64,000 bases of DNA from JACCZX01 sp038216465. GTDB lineage: Bacteria; Pseudomonadota; Gammaproteobacteria; Burkholderiales; Burkholderiaceae_F. Positions 17,024-26,070 of this stretch are shown here, one piece after another. The notes under the pieces were generated by a model. That model made no database searches and was not told the DNA's origin. It saw only the letters and a list, made by a program, of their open reading frames with translations. Location: assembly GCA_038216465.1 (NCBI GenBank), contig JBBQQC010000001.1, forward strand, positions 248,001 through 312,000, in the 5' to 3' direction. A program made the translations under genes and the position numbers. Each line of letters opens with the position of its first letter. Position 1 is the stretch's first letter.

Positions 17024-17183
17024 TATGGCTGACGAACTTTTATACATTGTGCTGAATGCAGCCTGCAGCCATCGGAACGCGAACACTGCTTCAGCCGCAA
17101 TCACGAATCCGATTGAAGTCAAACTTGCGCCCGAGCCGCTTTTGCTGCTGAAGCTGGTCGACGTCGTCTTCGACGAGGCGTAA
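17024..17183 (+). CDS. Possible 52-aa small protein upstream of the phosphoesterase
   Basis: A short frame starting MADELLYIVLN and ending VVFDEA whose stop overlaps the next start as TAATG. The overlap would allow translational coupling and is the only real support; there is no good ribosome site and no known motif. It fills most of the 208-base gap after the cupin. Confidence 0.25.
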
Positions 17184-17998
17184 TGACCATATTGCTGCAG
17201 ATCTCCGACGCGCACTTCGGTACCGAGCAGCCGCCCGTCGTTGAAGCGCTACTGCGACTGGCGCACGCTGAGCCGCCCGACCTGGTCGTGATGTCGGGCG
17301 ACATCACGCAGCGCGGCCGCCGCCGCCAGTTCAGCGTTGCACGAGGATTTGTGGATCGATTGAAGCCTGCGGCATTGCTGACCATCCCCGGCAACCACGA
17401 CATTCCGCTGTTCAATCTCGCTCTGCGCGCGCTGGCGCCGTACGCGAACTATGCGCGCGCGTTCGGCGAAAATTTGGAGCCGACTTTCGAGTCAGAACAT
17501 CTGCTGGCAATCGGAGTGAACACCACGCGACCGCACCGTCACAAGGACGGCGAACTATCACCGCAGCAGATCGAGCGCGTGCGCGAGAGATTGCAGCGCG
17601 CGTCCGCATCGCAATTGCGCGTCGTCGTAGTTCACCAGCCTGTGCTGGCGATTCGCGAAAGCGATGAAGACAACCTGCTCGATGGCCACCGGCAGGCAGT
17701 CCCCGCGTGGGCCGCTGCGGGCGGCGACATCATCATGGGCGGGCACATTCACCTGCCCTACGTGCGCTCGATGCGCACGACGTTTCCAACATTACCGCGC
17801 GATATCTGGACTGTGCAGGCGGGGACCGCGGTTTCGTCGCGCATTCGCGAGGGCGTCACCAACTCGGTCAACCTGATTCGCTGCAATGGAGCCCAGGCAC
17901 CGCGTCAATGCGAGGTCGAGCGCTGGGACTACGTACCGACCCTTGACCGATTCGAGCGTCACTCCGTCGAGGCGTTGACGTTCGCTCCTTCCGCATAA
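17183..17998 (+). CDS. Calcineurin-like metallophosphoesterase (CpdA/Icc-like)
   Basis: A 271-residue two-metal phosphoesterase with the classical blocks: ISDAHFG (residues 7-13), MSGDITQRG (38-46), IPGNHD (69-74), VVHQP (about 151) and GGHIHLPYV (about 188). The layout resembles class III cyclic-nucleotide phosphodiesterases such as CpdA, but other phosphodiester substrates are possible. It is not an obvious PdeM, the metallophosphatase usually linked with the repair ligase operon. It ends 32 bases before the convergent patatin gene. Confidence 0.85.
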   Translation: MTILLQISDAHFGTEQPPVVEALLRLAHAEPPDLVVMSGDITQRGRRRQFSVARGFVDRLKPAALLTIPGNHDIPLFNLALRALAPYANYARAFGENLEPTFESEHLLAIGVNTTRPHRHKDGELSPQQIERVRERLQRASASQLRVVVVHQPVLAIRESDEDNLLDGHRQAVPAWAAAGGDIIMGGHIHLPYVRSMRTTFPTLPRDIWTVQAGTAVSSRIREGVTNSVNLIRCNGAQAPRQCEVERWDYVPTLDRFERHSVEALTFAPSA

Positions 17999-18030
17999 CT
18001 CCGCGTTGGCGCGACTTGCTGCACGCGAGC

Positions 18031-19248
18031 CTACATCGACGCGTGCGTCGATTCATGTTCGTGCAGCAGGACTCCTTCCAGCGGATCGATTTCGCAATCC
18101 CACGGCTTTTGATCGATCGCGTCCTTGGTGTCGGTATATCCCGCCGCCCAGCGTGCCTTGATACCGCCGGGCGTGAAGTCGATATCCTTGGTGTGGTCTT
18201 CCCCGTCCAGGCGCGGTGCAAGCAGACGCACGATGTGCACGGTCGTGCGGCAGCCCCACGACATCAACTCCTGCACTTCGCCGCTGGCGCGTTCACGTTC
18301 CGGCACATGGCGCGCCATCTCGCTGATCACGTGCCGCAATCGATGAATCTGTTTTTGTCGATTCACATGGTTGACCGCACGGCTTGAATACTGAATTTCT
18401 TTCTGGCGGCCGAGCACATCCCAGATCGATTGCGGTTCGTTGCCGCTCGGATTCCACAGATGCACGCTGAATACAGTTGAGGTCTTGCGTGGGTTATCGT
18501 CGAGCACCGCCTCGATCGGCGTGTTCGAATAAATGCCGCCGTCCCAGTACGGCTCGCCGTCGATCCGAATCGCCGGAAACGCAGGCGGCAGCGCGCCCGA
18601 AGCCATAATGTGCCTTTCGCTCAGTGGCTCGCGGCTGCTATCGAAGTAGCGCATCGCGCCGGTCCGGGCGTTGACTGCACCCACCGTCAGCCGCGTCGCA
18701 CTGCGGCCGATCAGATCGAAATCGATCAGCCGCCCCAGGGTCTCTCGCAGCTGATCGGTTCGGTAGTACGACGCATCCTCGACGCCGACCGGGGCACGCA
18801 CCCCAAACCACGACTTTGGATTCGGTTCAAAAAAGCCGGGCACCCCGAGCGTAACCGTCGTCAGGTTGGAGGCCGGACCGGCAATCCACCAAGGCAGCGC
18901 GGTCGTGACGCCGAACGGCTGGTGCCACTCGACGCCGTCCCAGAACTCGCTCAGTTTTGCGAGGCGTTGCTCGGGCTTGTTGCCTGCAATCAGGGCCGCG
19001 TTAATGGCACCGATCGACGTGCCTATCACCCAGTCGGGCTCGATGCCCGCTTCGTGCAGTGCCTGATAGGCGCCCACTTGATATGCACCAAGTGCACCGC
19101 CCCCTTGCAATACAAGCACGATCTGGCCCGGCGGCATCGCTGTGGACGCACTGCGAGTCGGACGCGCGACTGCCAGCTTTCGCGTCGAAGCGCTGCGCGA
19201 TGCGTTGCGCACACGCTGGCTCGCTACTCGACTAGTTGACTTCTTCAT
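18031..19248 (-). CDS. Patatin-like phospholipase with DUF3734 tail
   Basis: A 405-residue protein with the patatin oxyanion loop GGGALGAYQVG (about residue 50), the nucleophile elbow GTSIG (about 81) and the catalytic Asp in DGGIYSNTP. The C-terminal third fits DUF3734. The first 40 residues are basic and Ser/Arg rich, not a clear signal. It hydrolyses acyl esters of lipids, and relatives near polyhydroxybutyrate genes have been considered depolymerase-like. It follows a 3-hydroxybutyrate dehydrogenase by 18 bases, containing its ribosome site AAGGG. Confidence 0.87.
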   Translation of the reverse strand: MKKSTSRVASQRVRNASRSASTRKLAVARPTRSASTAMPPGQIVLVLQGGGALGAYQVGAYQALHEAGIEPDWVIGTSIGAINAALIAGNKPEQRLAKLSEFWDGVEWHQPFGVTTALPWWIAGPASNLTTVTLGVPGFFEPNPKSWFGVRAPVGVEDASYYRTDQLRETLGRLIDFDLIGRSATRLTVGAVNARTGAMRYFDSSREPLSERHIMASGALPPAFPAIRIDGEPYWDGGIYSNTPIEAVLDDNPRKTSTVFSVHLWNPSGNEPQSIWDVLGRQKEIQYSSRAVNHVNRQKQIHRLRHVISEMARHVPERERASGEVQELMSWGCRTTVHIVRLLAPRLDGEDHTKDIDFTPGGIKARWAAGYTDTKDAIDQKPWDCEIDPLEGVLLHEHESTHASM

Positions 19249-19266
19249 GGGTTTCCCTTCATCTGC

Positions 19267-20052
19267 TTATTGAGCCGTCCAACCGCCCTCGATCGGCAGG
19301 ATCGCGCCGGTGATCGACGCTGCGGCGTCCGAGGCGAGGTAGACGGCCAACGCTGCCACTTGCTCAACCGTGACGAACTTGCGCGTCGGCTGTGCAGCAA
19401 GCAAGACATTCTTGATCACCTCTTCTTCGCTGATGCCTCGTGCCTTTGCTGTGTCGGGTATCTGTTTTTGCACCAGCGGAGTTAGCACGTAGCCGGGACA
19501 GATTGCGTTCGCGGTAATCCCGTGTTCGGCGACTTCGAGCGCGACGGTCTTGGTCAACCCCGCCACCCCATGCTTGGCAGCGACATAGGCCGATTTGAAA
19601 GGCGACGCCACCAGCGCGTGCGCGGACGCCACGTTGATCACACGCCCCCAGGCGCGTTTCTTCATCGCGGGCAGCGCGGCTCGTATTGCGTGAAAGTTTG
19701 ACGATAGGTTGATTGCAATAATCGCGTCCCAACGAGCGAGCGGAAATTCTTCGACCGGAGCCACGTGTTGAATTCCCGCGTTGTTGACTAAAATGTCAAC
19801 CGCGCCGAACTTCTCCACTCCACGCCGAACCATCGCCTCAATCTGCGCGGGCTGCGTCATGTCCGCGGCGTCGTACAACACAGTGACACCGCACTGTTTC
19901 GAAAGCCGCTCACGCAGTCGTTCGATTTCCTGGGTGTCGCCTAAGCCATTGATGATCAGATTGGCGCCCTCGGCGCCGAACGCCTCCGCGATGCCGAGCC
20001 CGATGCCGCTGGTCGAGCCCGTGACAAGCGCTGACTTGCCTTTGAACCGCAT
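19267..20052 (-). CDS. 3-hydroxybutyrate dehydrogenase (SDR)
   Basis: A 261-residue short-chain dehydrogenase. It has TGSTSGIG (NAD binding), NNAG, the Ser/Tyr/Lys triad (VASAHALVA, YVAAKHG), and the C-terminal ISEEEVIKNVLL block characteristic of D-beta-hydroxybutyrate dehydrogenases. It oxidises 3-hydroxybutyrate to acetoacetate with NAD, for use of polyhydroxybutyrate breakdown products. A TTG at 20070 is possible, but the ATG at 20052 has a GAGGGG ribosome site six bases away. The patatin gene follows in the same operon. Confidence 0.92.
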   Translation of the reverse strand: MRFKGKSALVTGSTSGIGLGIAEAFGAEGANLIINGLGDTQEIERLRERLSKQCGVTVLYDAADMTQPAQIEAMVRRGVEKFGAVDILVNNAGIQHVAPVEEFPLARWDAIIAINLSSNFHAIRAALPAMKKRAWGRVINVASAHALVASPFKSAYVAAKHGVAGLTKTVALEVAEHGITANAICPGYVLTPLVQKQIPDTAKARGISEEEVIKNVLLAAQPTRKFVTVEQVAALAVYLASDAAASITGAILPIEGGWTAQ

Positions 20053-20075
20053 GTTGTTCCCCTCGTCCAATCCAG

Positions 20076-20555
20076 TTAGTTCTTTTCTGCAACGCTCGAG
20101 GTGATCGACGCGATCACCTCGGTCGCTTTCGCGAACTGCGCTTCACGATTCGTGATGCCGTGGCGCCGCGCGATCCAGCCAAAGTCCGTGTAGATCGCCC
20201 ACACTTGGCCTTTCTCGTCTTCCTGCACCAGCAGGCGAACCGGCCAGTCGAGCCCCGCTTCGCCCTTGGCAGTGATAAACGTGGTGCCGAGCGGCGGGTT
20301 GCCGAACATCATCAGCGACGACGGCCGCAGCTTGATACCCGCATTGCCCGCCAGCTCAGCCTGATCGACGGTCGAGAAATACATGATGCCTTTGCCGGCA
20401 ATATCCTTCTGGATGCGCGCGACCGACTCCGGCACGGAGTAAGCGCTCTTGACTCTGACGATGCCGTCAGCGCCAACCTGCGCGCTTGCGCTCGACGACA
20501 GTGCCGTGAACAGAACGAGCGCGGCTGAACTTAGTTTGGCAATACGAACGTACAT
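20076..20555 (-). CDS. Secreted DUF302 protein
   Basis: A 159-residue protein with a clear signal peptide (residues 1-25, cleavage after ASAQ-like site) followed by a DUF302 domain (SVPESVARIQKDI, MMFGNPPLGT, WPVRLLVQED). DUF302 proteins are small periplasmic or cytoplasmic proteins of unknown function. A strong ribosome site (GGAGGACAAAATG) fixes the start. It is 23 bases upstream of the hydroxybutyrate dehydrogenase gene and may be the first gene of that operon. Confidence 0.9.
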   Translation of the reverse strand: MYVRIAKLSSAALVLFTALSSSASAQVGADGIVRVKSAYSVPESVARIQKDIAGKGIMYFSTVDQAELAGNAGIKLRPSSLMMFGNPPLGTTFITAKGEAGLDWPVRLLVQEDEKGQVWAIYTDFGWIARRHGITNREAQFAKATEVIASITSSVAEKN

Positions 20556-20652
20556 TTTGTCCTCCCGGTAGTCGATTGATTTCTAGTGTGAAACTTCCGT
20601 GCTGCCGCCGTCCCGTGGCTAGCGTCCATCGAGTTCTTTTGACATGGCTTGG

Positions 20653-21864
20653 TCAATCCACCGACCCAATTCGAAACGCCAGCCACATTGCTACCGCAAG
20701 TGCGGCACCGACCGCGCTTACCGCTGCCGCCCAGCCGAGGCGGTCGAAGATCTGGCCCAGCAACGCGGCGCCGACCAATCCGCCGAAAAAATAGCTCGCG
20801 AGATAAATACCGCTCGCCGATGCACGATCCGTCGTCGCGCAGCGGCCAACGAACCCGGTCGCGATCGCCTGCGCGAAGAACGTGCCGACCGCGACCAGCA
20901 CCATTCCCGACAGAACCGCCGCCAGATTGGATAACACCAGCAGCGGCAGCCCGGCGCTCGCCAGCAGCAGCGATCCAATCAGCGTCTTGCGCGTGCCAAA
21001 TCGTTGTACCGCGCGGCCCGCCAGCGGCGTGGTGAAGATCGACGGCAGGAACACGAAGTAAACGAATCCAAGACTCATCGGAGCTAACGCCAACGGCGGA
21101 CGCGCCAGCACGAAATTGACGTAGGTAAAGACGCCGAGGAATGCGAACAAAATCAGAAAGCCGAGCGCGAAGGCCAAGCGCAGCGATTTGTTTCGCAGGT
21201 GTTCAGCCCAGATCGCCAGCTGAGTGTGGTGGGTACCCTCTCCGGCCATTGGCTGCGTGCGCCCGAGGCTGAAATACACCAGCAGCGCACCCGCAATATT
21301 CAACCCCGCGAACACATAGAAGTTCGCGGCCAGCCCGAGATGATCGGCGAGCGCCGCCGAAACCAGCCGTCCAATCAAATTGCTCGCGACGTTACCCGTG
21401 ATATACGCCGCAAACGCCCCGGCCGCGTCGCGCATGCTGCACTGTTCGGCTAGATATGACAGCGTCAGCGTGAACGCGGTCGACATGAAGACCCCCTGAA
21501 CGATGCGCAACACGGTGAACGTTGTTAGATCAGGCGCGATCGCAAGCAACGCGGTCGGAATCGACAGCAGCGCCAGGCTGAGCAGAATGCCGAGCCTGCG
21601 ATTGATGCGTTGACTGAAAAACGCGACGACAAGACCTGCGATCGCCATACCGATCGTGCTCGCATTGACTGCGAACCCCATCGCTGCCGGGCTCACTTGA
21701 TAGAAGCGCGCCAGGGTCGGCAAAATTGCCTGGGTCGCGAACAGGTCGACCAGCGTAAGAAACGCCGTGAGCCCGATAACCACAGTGCGCAGCCATGCGT
21801 GAGTCGACGAAAGCGGCCCTCGCATGGCGGAAGCAGAATGGAATCGCGTGGTAGTAGTCATCAT
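20653..21864 (-). CDS. MFS transporter (YnfM-like)
   Basis: A 403-residue major facilitator protein with about 12 membrane helices and the MFS loop motif variant (INRRLGILL after helix 2). The closest recognisable type is the YnfM/arabinose-efflux-like drug exporter group; the substrate is unknown. Its leader folds into an 8-bp hairpin that includes a GGGGGAG just upstream of the ATG (see 21875-21894). The upstream gene, a secreted cupin, lies 46 bases away on the same strand. Confidence 0.87.
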   Translation of the reverse strand: MMTTTTRFHSASAMRGPLSSTHAWLRTVVIGLTAFLTLVDLFATQAILPTLARFYQVSPAAMGFAVNASTIGMAIAGLVVAFFSQRINRRLGILLSLALLSIPTALLAIAPDLTTFTVLRIVQGVFMSTAFTLTLSYLAEQCSMRDAAGAFAAYITGNVASNLIGRLVSAALADHLGLAANFYVFAGLNIAGALLVYFSLGRTQPMAGEGTHHTQLAIWAEHLRNKSLRLAFALGFLILFAFLGVFTYVNFVLARPPLALAPMSLGFVYFVFLPSIFTTPLAGRAVQRFGTRKTLIGSLLLASAGLPLLVLSNLAAVLSGMVLVAVGTFFAQAIATGFVGRCATTDRASASGIYLASYFFGGLVGAALLGQIFDRLGWAAAVSAVGAALAVAMWLAFRIGSVD

Positions 21865-21874
21865 GACCTTGGAA

Positions 21875-21894
21875 CTCCCCCGTGCGCGGGGGAG
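21875..21894 (-). other. GC hairpin overlapping the MFS leader
   Basis: A perfect 8-base inverted repeat (CTCCCCCG, loop TGCG, CGGGGGAG) between the cupin stop and the MFS start. On the transcript strand the 3' arm is GGGGGAG, ten bases before the start codon. It could be a weak terminator (no T-run) or could hide the ribosome site. Confidence 0.5.
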
Positions 21895-21910
21895 GTTTTG
21901 GCCAACGCCG

Positions 21911-22417
21911 TTACATCATTTTTTTGTCAGCACCTGCCGTGTCGTGCAGTATGTCAACGGAGATCAGCAGCACTGGCTCGTTGGTGTTGTTTTGCCACCA
22001 GTGTGAAACGCCGCGTTTTTCCGGAGCGACATCGCCGGCATTGTGTGTGATCGGAACCGCGCAGTTGCTTGCGTATTCGACGATCGTGCCCTTGACGACG
22101 TAGATCTGTGCGGGCCGCTCGTCATGGCTGTGGAATGGAACGATGCCGCCCGGGGCGATATCAAGCTGGCGCAGACGGAACAAGCGATCCTTCAGCATTG
22201 GCGCTTCCTTACTCAAATCGGTCGAGCTACGCACGACGTCGGTCACGCCCTTGGCCGCATGGCCCGCATTCTTCTGACCCTGGCCATCGGGAACACGCTT
22301 GTCTGCCGGGCATTCGCCGGCCATGGCCGCTGTTGCAGCGATCGATAGGGCGCCGGCCAGCAGCGCCGCGACGCCAGTACGGCGCCACATTGACGAGTCT
22401 TGATTCGGTGTGCTCAT
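21911..22417 (-). CDS. Secreted cupin-domain protein
   Basis: A 168-residue protein with a signal peptide (about residues 1-31, ending AAMAG) and a cupin barrel: IAPGGIVPFHSHDERPAQIYVVKG holds the first metal motif and GVSHWWQNNTNEP the second. Periplasmic cupins of this kind have no assigned substrate. A ribosome site AGGGGAG precedes the ATG. It may share a transcript with the MFS gene, partly separated by the hairpin at 21875. Confidence 0.82.
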   Translation of the reverse strand: MSTPNQDSSMWRRTGVAALLAGALSIAATAAMAGECPADKRVPDGQGQKNAGHAAKGVTDVVRSSTDLSKEAPMLKDRLFRLRQLDIAPGGIVPFHSHDERPAQIYVVKGTIVEYASNCAVPITHNAGDVAPEKRGVSHWWQNNTNEPVLLISVDILHDTAGADKKMM

Positions 22418-22612
22418 TGTTTCTCCCCTTATTGCGAAAATGGTTGCGACACATGGCCGCGGGCTTGTGGTTTCAAATCGCATGGCCGTCGCCCTTCGGC
22501 CAGGGCCTGCGTGGCGCATTAGTCAGGCCGGCGGCGCAGAACTTTCAACCGGCTCGCAAATTTTTGCGCTGAACGCTGCGTAAGAAATTGCGCCGTTCGC
22601 CGACCGCGTTCT

Positions 22613-23272
22613 CTAACGGCCCGTAGGCGCGGATCGTCTGCGCCACACGCTTGCCAGCCACGGCTGTTGGTCGCGCGGCAATCCGGCTGGCCGATAGTAG
22701 TGTTCAAGTTCGACAAAGCCGGCGTTCTTCATGAAACGCCGCCACGTGGCGTGGTCGTGATAGGCGCTGTAGCGGCCGCGATTCCACCCCTCCTCATTCG
22801 AGCCACGCGGCATCGAGCTGAACAGCACGCCGTTTGGCTTCAACGTCGCGCGCAGTTCATCCAGCACGCGCGGTAAATGCGCCGACGGCACATGCTGCAG
22901 CGAGGCGTTGGCAAACACTCCGTCAAAACGCGCATCGGGTAGATCGAGCGCCAGGAAGTCCTGCTGCCACACTTCGCAGCCGGTTTCGGCGCGCGCCATC
23001 TCGACAAAGCGCACCGCACCTTCCAACCCTATTGGAACGTGGCCGAGCGCGGAAAACGCTTTTAGATCACGGCCGGGTCCACAGCCGAAGTCGAGGATTG
23101 TGAACGGGGCGTTGCCGTCGATGTGGCGCAACAAAGCGTCCATGTTCTGGCTGACGTCGTGATCGCGCGTGCCGTCGCGAAACCCCTCGGCGCTCTGGTT
23201 GTAGTCTGCCAGCGTCAGTGCCGTGATCTTCTCTGAATCGGACACACTCGGCTTCACGTTACGGGCGGACAT
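22613..23272 (-). CDS. SAM-dependent methyltransferase (class I)
   Basis: A 219-residue Rossmann methyltransferase with the SAM motif ILDFGCGPGRDL (about residue 58), the acidic GLEGA loop, and NASLQHVP near residue 118, which resembles methyltransferase domain 11 enzymes. The substrate is unknown. The frame is open upstream into the cyclase gene on the other strand, so the start is placed at the ATG at 23272. No strong ribosome site is visible, so the start is not certain. It is divergent from the cyclase gene, 168 bases apart. Confidence 0.8.
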   Translation of the reverse strand: MSARNVKPSVSDSEKITALTLADYNQSAEGFRDGTRDHDVSQNMDALLRHIDGNAPFTILDFGCGPGRDLKAFSALGHVPIGLEGAVRFVEMARAETGCEVWQQDFLALDLPDARFDGVFANASLQHVPSAHLPRVLDELRATLKPNGVLFSSMPRGSNEEGWNRGRYSAYHDHATWRRFMKNAGFVELEHYYRPAGLPRDQQPWLASVWRRRSAPTGR

Positions 23273-23440
23273 TCGGCAAGCGTGATTGAGTTGACGTCTT
23301 CGTCTAGCGAGGCGGACTTCATCGGGTCGTCGGCTGCATGTAGAAGCGTAAGCCAACCCGCGGGCACGCAGTGTGTCCGTGGGAGCCGTGTCGCCACGCA
23401 GTAACATCGCGCCCAGCCTTGCCTCGGCACACAAAATCGC

Positions 23441-26068
23441 GTGTCTGAACAGACTCCCGTCACCTTTCTCTTCACCGACGTTGAAGGCAGCACCCGGCTC
23501 TGGGAGCAGGAGCCCGAGCGGATGACGCCGGTGATGGCGCGTCATGACGCCATTTCGAAGTCGGCAGTCCAGCGCCATCACGGCACAATCGTCAAGATGA
23601 CGGGCGACGGCGTACACGCGGCGTTTGATAATCCGCTCGATGCGCTGACTGCGACGCTCGAGATTCAGCAGCGAGTTTCGGACCCGACCGACGGGCTATC
23701 GCTGCCGCTGCGTTGCGGACTGCACGCCGGGATCGACGAGCGCCGCGACGGCGATTTTTACGGCCGCGCGGTCAATCGCGCCGCCCGCATCATGCAAGCT
23801 GCTCACGGCGGTCAGATGCTGCTTTCCAAAGCAGTGGCTGAACAAGTGAGCGGGTTGCTGCCGGAGGGCGTGACGCTGCGCGATCTGGGTCCAGTGCGGC
23901 TGCGCGACCTATCCGGCCCCGAACATGTCTATCAAGTGGTGCACGAAAATCTACGCGCCGACTTTCCGCCGCTGCGGTCGCTGGCGGGCACGCCGAACAA
24001 TCTGACGCAACAGCTCAACTCCTTCATCGGCCGCGAGCGTGAGCTTGCTGACATCAAACAGATGCTTGCGTCTAACCGGCTGGTGACGCTGCTTGGTATG
24101 GGCGGCATCGGCAAGTCGCGACTTTCAACTCAACTGGCGGCAGATGTCCTCGATGATTTCCCGGACGGCGTCTGGTTTATCGAACTGGCGGCGCTGACCG
24201 ATCCAGGGGCGGTTCCACAGGCAGTTGCGTCGGTCCTCGGCGTCAAGGAAGAAGCCGGACGGCCGGTGATAGAAGCCCTGACTAAATACGTGCGTGATCT
24301 GCAGTTGCTGATAATTCTCGACAACTGCGAACAGGTCGTGCACGGCTGCGCCGACCTCGCCAAACGCCTGCTACAAGCCGGCCCGCGAGTGAAAGTTCTG
24401 ACATCGAGCCGGGATTACTTGCAGGTCGCCGGCGAGACGACCTATCAAGTGCCGACACTATCGGTGCCGAAGGAGCGTATTTCGCTGGATGCTTTGGCAC
24501 AGCATGAAGGCGTGCGACTGTTCATCGATCGCGCTGCTGCATCGATGCGCGGTTTCGGCCTGACCGAACAGAATGCCGCGGCGGTGGCCGATATCTGCTA
24601 CTGCCTGGACGGTATCCCGCTGGCGATCGAACTCGCCGCGGCGCGCGTGCGCGCGCTATCGGTGCAGACGATTGCAGCCCGCCTCAGCGATCGGTTTAGA
24701 TTGCTGGTAACTGCAGACCAAACGGTTTTGCCACGTCAGCGAACGCTGCGCGCATTGATCGACTGGAGCTACGACCTTCTGTCTGAGCAGGAAAAAACGA
24801 TGTTTGAGAGGCTCTCCGTTTTCGCCGGTGGTTGGAGTTTGCTGGCAGCGGAGACCGTGTGCGCCGACGACAGATTAGCTGGGGATATCGTCGATCTGCT
24901 AACTCAATTGGTTCAGAAATCCCTGATTGGGATGGACGTCAAAGGAGAGCGTTATCAAATGCTCGATACGGTGCGCCACTACGCACAGGAGAAATTAGCC
25001 AAGTCCGAAAATGCGGCGGCATTGCGCGAAAGACATCTTTCTTTCTATCTAGCGCTTGCTGAGAGAGCGCGCGCGGAACTTGCCGGGCCGGAACATGAAG
25101 CCGCACTCTCACGTTTGGATCTCGAAAGAGACAATATGGTCTGTGCACATCGCTTCGTCGGTACCGACGAAGGAAGTGCAGAGCGCGGGATACGCCTGGC
25201 AAGCGCGCTCAAGGGCTATTGGATATATCGCGGCATTTTAGGCTTGGGGCATCAAGTTACCGTCGAGGCCCTTGCACGCCTGGACGAGCGGAGACGAGAC
25301 CGGGTTCAATGTCGGGGGCTTTTTGACGCCGGCCAGCTTTGCTGCTTTATGGGCCGCTATGCAGAGGCGAAAAAATATTTGGAAGAAAGTCTGGCGATTG
25401 CTCGCGAAATCGGTGACCGTGCAAGGATTGCGTCCGTTCTTCAACCTCTCGGAATGGCAGCCATTGGTCTAAGCGAATTAGTCGCCGCGCGCGCGTACTC
25501 GGAGGAGGCGGTCGAGTTGGCGCGCGAACTTGGAAAACGCAGAGAACTGGCTGCCGCTTTGATGGCGTTGGCTCAGCTTCATCGCCTGCAGGCAAACTTG
25601 AACGTGGCTCAACCTCTTTACGAGGAGGCGTTGCTTATTGCCCGCGATCTGCACGATCAGGACACAACTGCCATCGGGCTACTAAATCTGGCAATGGTGT
25701 TTATCAACCGATCTCACGCTGACCCTGTTCGCCCCATGCTCAGCGAAGCGCTTCAAATAGCGACGCAAATCGGCTCCCGTCCAGTCGGTCAGAGTGCGCT
25801 AGAAGTCACCGCTGGCTTATGTGTACTGGACGAAGAGTGGGAAAGAGCGGCCTTGCTGTTCGGAGCAGCGGAAGCGCAGGCAGAGCGAGCTGGCCTGCGT
25901 CGCGATGCAGCCGACGAAGCGTTTCTTGCCCCCTTAATGGCAAGAACACGCAGCGCGCTAGCCGCAACCAATTTCAGAGTCGTGTCAAACAAGGGACGAC
26001 AGTTAACGTATGAGAACGCCTTGAACTGTGCGCGGGGGTGGCTGGAGAACGAACCGCAGACTCATTAA
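23441..26068 (+). CDS. Class III nucleotide cyclase fused to NB-ARC-type ATPase and TPR repeats
   Basis: An 875-residue signalling protein starting with GTG. Residues 6-165 are a class III cyclase domain with both metal Asp motifs (FTDVEGST, MTGDGV) and the NRAARI transition-state Asn/Arg. Residues 185-450 form a signal-transduction ATPase with Walker A GMGGIGKS and Walker B LLIILDN. The rest is helical TPR-like repeats. The domain order fits large cyclase-ATPase regulators known in actinobacteria and proteobacteria. The stretch from about 24,800 is noticeably poorer in GC than its neighbours, suggesting recent transfer or relaxed constraint. No DNA-binding domain is visible. Confidence 0.87.
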   Translation: MSEQTPVTFLFTDVEGSTRLWEQEPERMTPVMARHDAISKSAVQRHHGTIVKMTGDGVHAAFDNPLDALTATLEIQQRVSDPTDGLSLPLRCGLHAGIDERRDGDFYGRAVNRAARIMQAAHGGQMLLSKAVAEQVSGLLPEGVTLRDLGPVRLRDLSGPEHVYQVVHENLRADFPPLRSLAGTPNNLTQQLNSFIGRERELADIKQMLASNRLVTLLGMGGIGKSRLSTQLAADVLDDFPDGVWFIELAALTDPGAVPQAVASVLGVKEEAGRPVIEALTKYVRDLQLLIILDNCEQVVHGCADLAKRLLQAGPRVKVLTSSRDYLQVAGETTYQVPTLSVPKERISLDALAQHEGVRLFIDRAAASMRGFGLTEQNAAAVADICYCLDGIPLAIELAAARVRALSVQTIAARLSDRFRLLVTADQTVLPRQRTLRALIDWSYDLLSEQEKTMFERLSVFAGGWSLLAAETVCADDRLAGDIVDLLTQLVQKSLIGMDVKGERYQMLDTVRHYAQEKLAKSENAAALRERHLSFYLALAERARAELAGPEHEAALSRLDLERDNMVCAHRFVGTDEGSAERGIRLASALKGYWIYRGILGLGHQVTVEALARLDERRRDRVQCRGLFDAGQLCCFMGRYAEAKKYLEESLAIAREIGDRARIASVLQPLGMAAIGLSELVAARAYSEEAVELARELGKRRELAAALMALAQLHRLQANLNVAQPLYEEALLIARDLHDQDTTAIGLLNLAMVFINRSHADPVRPMLSEALQIATQIGSRPVGQSALEVTAGLCVLDEEWERAALLFGAAEAQAERAGLRRDAADEAFLAPLMARTRSALAATNFRVVSNKGRQLTYENALNCARGWLENEPQTH

Positions 26069-26070
26069 CG

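Noticed and set aside
17183..17998. Metallophosphoesterase as the missing PdeM of the repair operon
   Set aside because: Its motif spacing and length fit CpdA/Icc-like enzymes better, and it is 11 kb away on the other strand.
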